The notes beneath the pieces are model-generated. The model was not told the DNA's origin. It saw nothing but the letters and a program-made list of their open reading frames with translations, and did not search any database. The translations under genes were made by a program, and so were the position numbers. Source: Actinomycetota bacterium (lineage in GTDB: Bacteria; Actinomycetota; Humimicrobiia; Humimicrobiales; Humimicrobiaceae). Taken from it: 6,503 nt of DNA. Below, piece by piece: positions 6,024 to 6,503 of this stretch (position 1 is the first letter of the stretch; every line of letters starts with the position of its first letter). Location: NCBI GenBank assembly GCA_016783995.1, contig JADHVN010000080.1, forward strand, positions 1 to 6,503. Direction: 5' to 3'.

Positions 6024-6040
6024 AAACCCGCAGGTTAACA
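6024..6040 (+). repeat. 17-base repeat, copy 2 (GGTTAACA family)
   Basis: Identical to 5834-5850. Here it is preceded by TTCGCT, and the same layout TTCGCTAAA, 6-7 variable bases, GGTTAACA is seen at 6220-6243, so the full unit is about 23-24 bases. It begins 13 bases after the T-tract of the terminator. Confidence 0.8.
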
Positions 6041-6116
6041 ACCATTTTACTAACTGTCGTAATATTTACAGATACAGCGATGTGGCTCTCTAAATATTCG
6101 CATTTTACATGATATA

Positions 6117-6173
6117 GTATCACAAGGGCTAACCTCGTTACGCCGATGGTATCATCACCACCCCTTGCGATAC
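6117..6173. other. 57-base branched inverted repeat
   Basis: GTATCACAAGGG (6117-6128) and CCCTTGCGATAC (6162-6173) are 12-base arms with one mismatch. Inside lie two smaller dyads: TAAC-CTC-GTTA (6130-6140, extendable to GGCTAAC/GTTACGCC with a bulge) and GATG-GTAT-CATC (6145-6156). The whole could fold as a three-way junction. No T-tract follows, so it is not a terminator, and it lacks tRNA features. Confidence 0.5.
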
Positions 6174-6195
6174 GGTATTAAGAACTCGAAGCCTG

Positions 6196-6211
6196 TCCGA
6201 CAGCTGGCGGA
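6196..6211. repeat. 16-base near-palindrome TCCGACAGCTGGCGGA
   Basis: Symmetric around CAGCTG with a single mismatched pair (A against G), giving arms TCCG and CGGA. GC-rich palindromes of this type are scattered between genes in many Bacteroidota; whether this one belongs to such a genome-wide family cannot be seen from one window. Confidence 0.5.
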
Positions 6212-6227
6212 TTTCTCCGTTCGCTAA

Positions 6228-6332
6228 AACACGTTGGTTAACACTAATTTAGGGGATTATTTCTTTGTAACTATAATAATATAAACACATACAGTGATTA
6301 TAGGGGTAAAATTGACTGTTAACCCACGTGTT
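6228..6332. repeat. 16-base inverted repeats bracketing 73 bases
   Basis: AACACGTTGGTTAACA (6228-6243) and TGTTAACCCACGTGTT (6317-6332) are complementary at 15 of 16 positions. The enclosed 73 bases are AT-rich and carry no gene. The layout resembles a very small MITE-like or recombination element about 105 bases long, but I see no clear target-site duplication. Confidence 0.55.
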
Positions 6333-6449
6333 GACTTTTTACCCATCTCGCCACCTCTCCTTGCGTTACCAACTTGTGTAAAAATGCATTGAAAATTAAC
6401 GACCATTTTCGGTTATGTTACAGGGTCAACAATAATTAATCCCTGCACT

Positions 6450-6473
6450 TACCCCGTCATTTATGTCGGGGTA
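6450..6473. other. GC-rich hairpin near the window end
   Basis: TACCCCG (6450-6456) and CGGGGTA (6467-6473) pair perfectly, and inner bases CAT/ATG can extend the stem past one T-T mismatch. It is followed by TAAAAGG, not a T-tract, so a terminator call is weak. It may belong to the leader of a gene beyond the window. Confidence 0.4.
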
Positions 6474-6503
6474 TAAAAGGATCAACTTCAAGGGGATTTA
6501 TCC

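Larger units (their letters stand above)
5642..6503. other. 862-base gene-free, repeat-rich stretch
   Basis: I find no credible coding sequence on either strand, no tRNA or rRNA signature, and no copy of the FISUMP 3' end that could serve as a DGR template. The stretch holds an 8-base tandem repeat, several perfect or near-perfect dyads, five GTTAAC palindromes within about 540 bases, a set of CGTTACC/GGTAACG motifs and one strong intrinsic terminator. This density of short symmetric repeats is unlike the rest of the window and suggests a recombination boundary or unrecognised structured RNA or DNA elements. Confidence 0.7.

Noticed and set aside
5834..6040. CRISPR array
   Set aside because: Only two identical 17-base copies 190 bases apart, without regular spacers and without cas genes.
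5834..6332. Integron attC sites
   Set aside because: The GTTAAC-centred repeats do not fit GTTRRRY/RYYYAAC core boxes, there is no integrase, and the repeats do not alternate with single-gene cassettes inside this window.
6228..6332. Complete insertion sequence or MITE
   Set aside because: The inverted repeats are clear, but there is no transposase and no convincing target-site duplication beside the arms, so only the inverted repeat is reported.
5642..6503. DGR template repeat or reverse transcriptase in the downstream stretch
   Set aside because: I looked for the conserved segments of the FISUMP 3' end (TTCTGGTCTTCT, GGGTTCTCTGTTCG) and for AAC-rich versions on both strands and found none; no long open frame exists for an RT.

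Overview
The window reads as an AT-rich accessory region of a bacterium, probably a Bacteroidota member or a relative. The clues are the low GC of the main genes, weak or absent Shine-Dalgarno sequences before some genes, and a FISUMP-domain gene, a family best known from Bacteroidota and Fibrobacterota. All genes lie on the + strand. The taxonomic call is an inference.

Layout: (1) 1-291 is the C-terminal end of a DUF2130 protein whose start lies outside the window, followed by a short broken coding remnant (284-360). (2) 457-4922 is a tightly packed three-gene unit: a compact superfamily 1 helicase-like ATPase (383 aa), a 651-aa protein I cannot assign, and a 448-aa protein with a helical N-terminus, a coiled coil and a Rossmann-like C-terminal domain. 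A 1-base overlap and a 12-base gap point to one operon. The composition (ATPase plus two accessory proteins of unknown family) looks like an uncharacterised defence or conflict system, but nothing in the sequence proves that. (3) 4967-5641 encodes a zinc-ribbon plus FISUMP (C-type-lectin-like) protein. Its last ~47 variable codons show the pattern expected of a diversity-generating retroelement (DGR) variable region: many NNC codons encoding Y/R/G/S/D/A, high GC, and a constant C-terminal tail followed by a GC-rich hairpin. No template repeat or reverse transcriptase lies inside the window. (4) 5642-6503 is 862 bases without a credible gene, dense in short direct and inverted repeats built on GGTTAACA and CGTTACC cores. 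It also holds one convincing intrinsic terminator and several dyads.

Working together (inference): the three-gene operon would be the effector module, with the ATPase as its motor or switch. The FISUMP gene, only 44 bases downstream, may be a co-transcribed diversified binding protein or an independently inserted cassette. An imperfect 15-base direct repeat (13/15) brackets the FISUMP gene and favours the cassette reading. The repeat-rich tail looks like a recombination-prone boundary.
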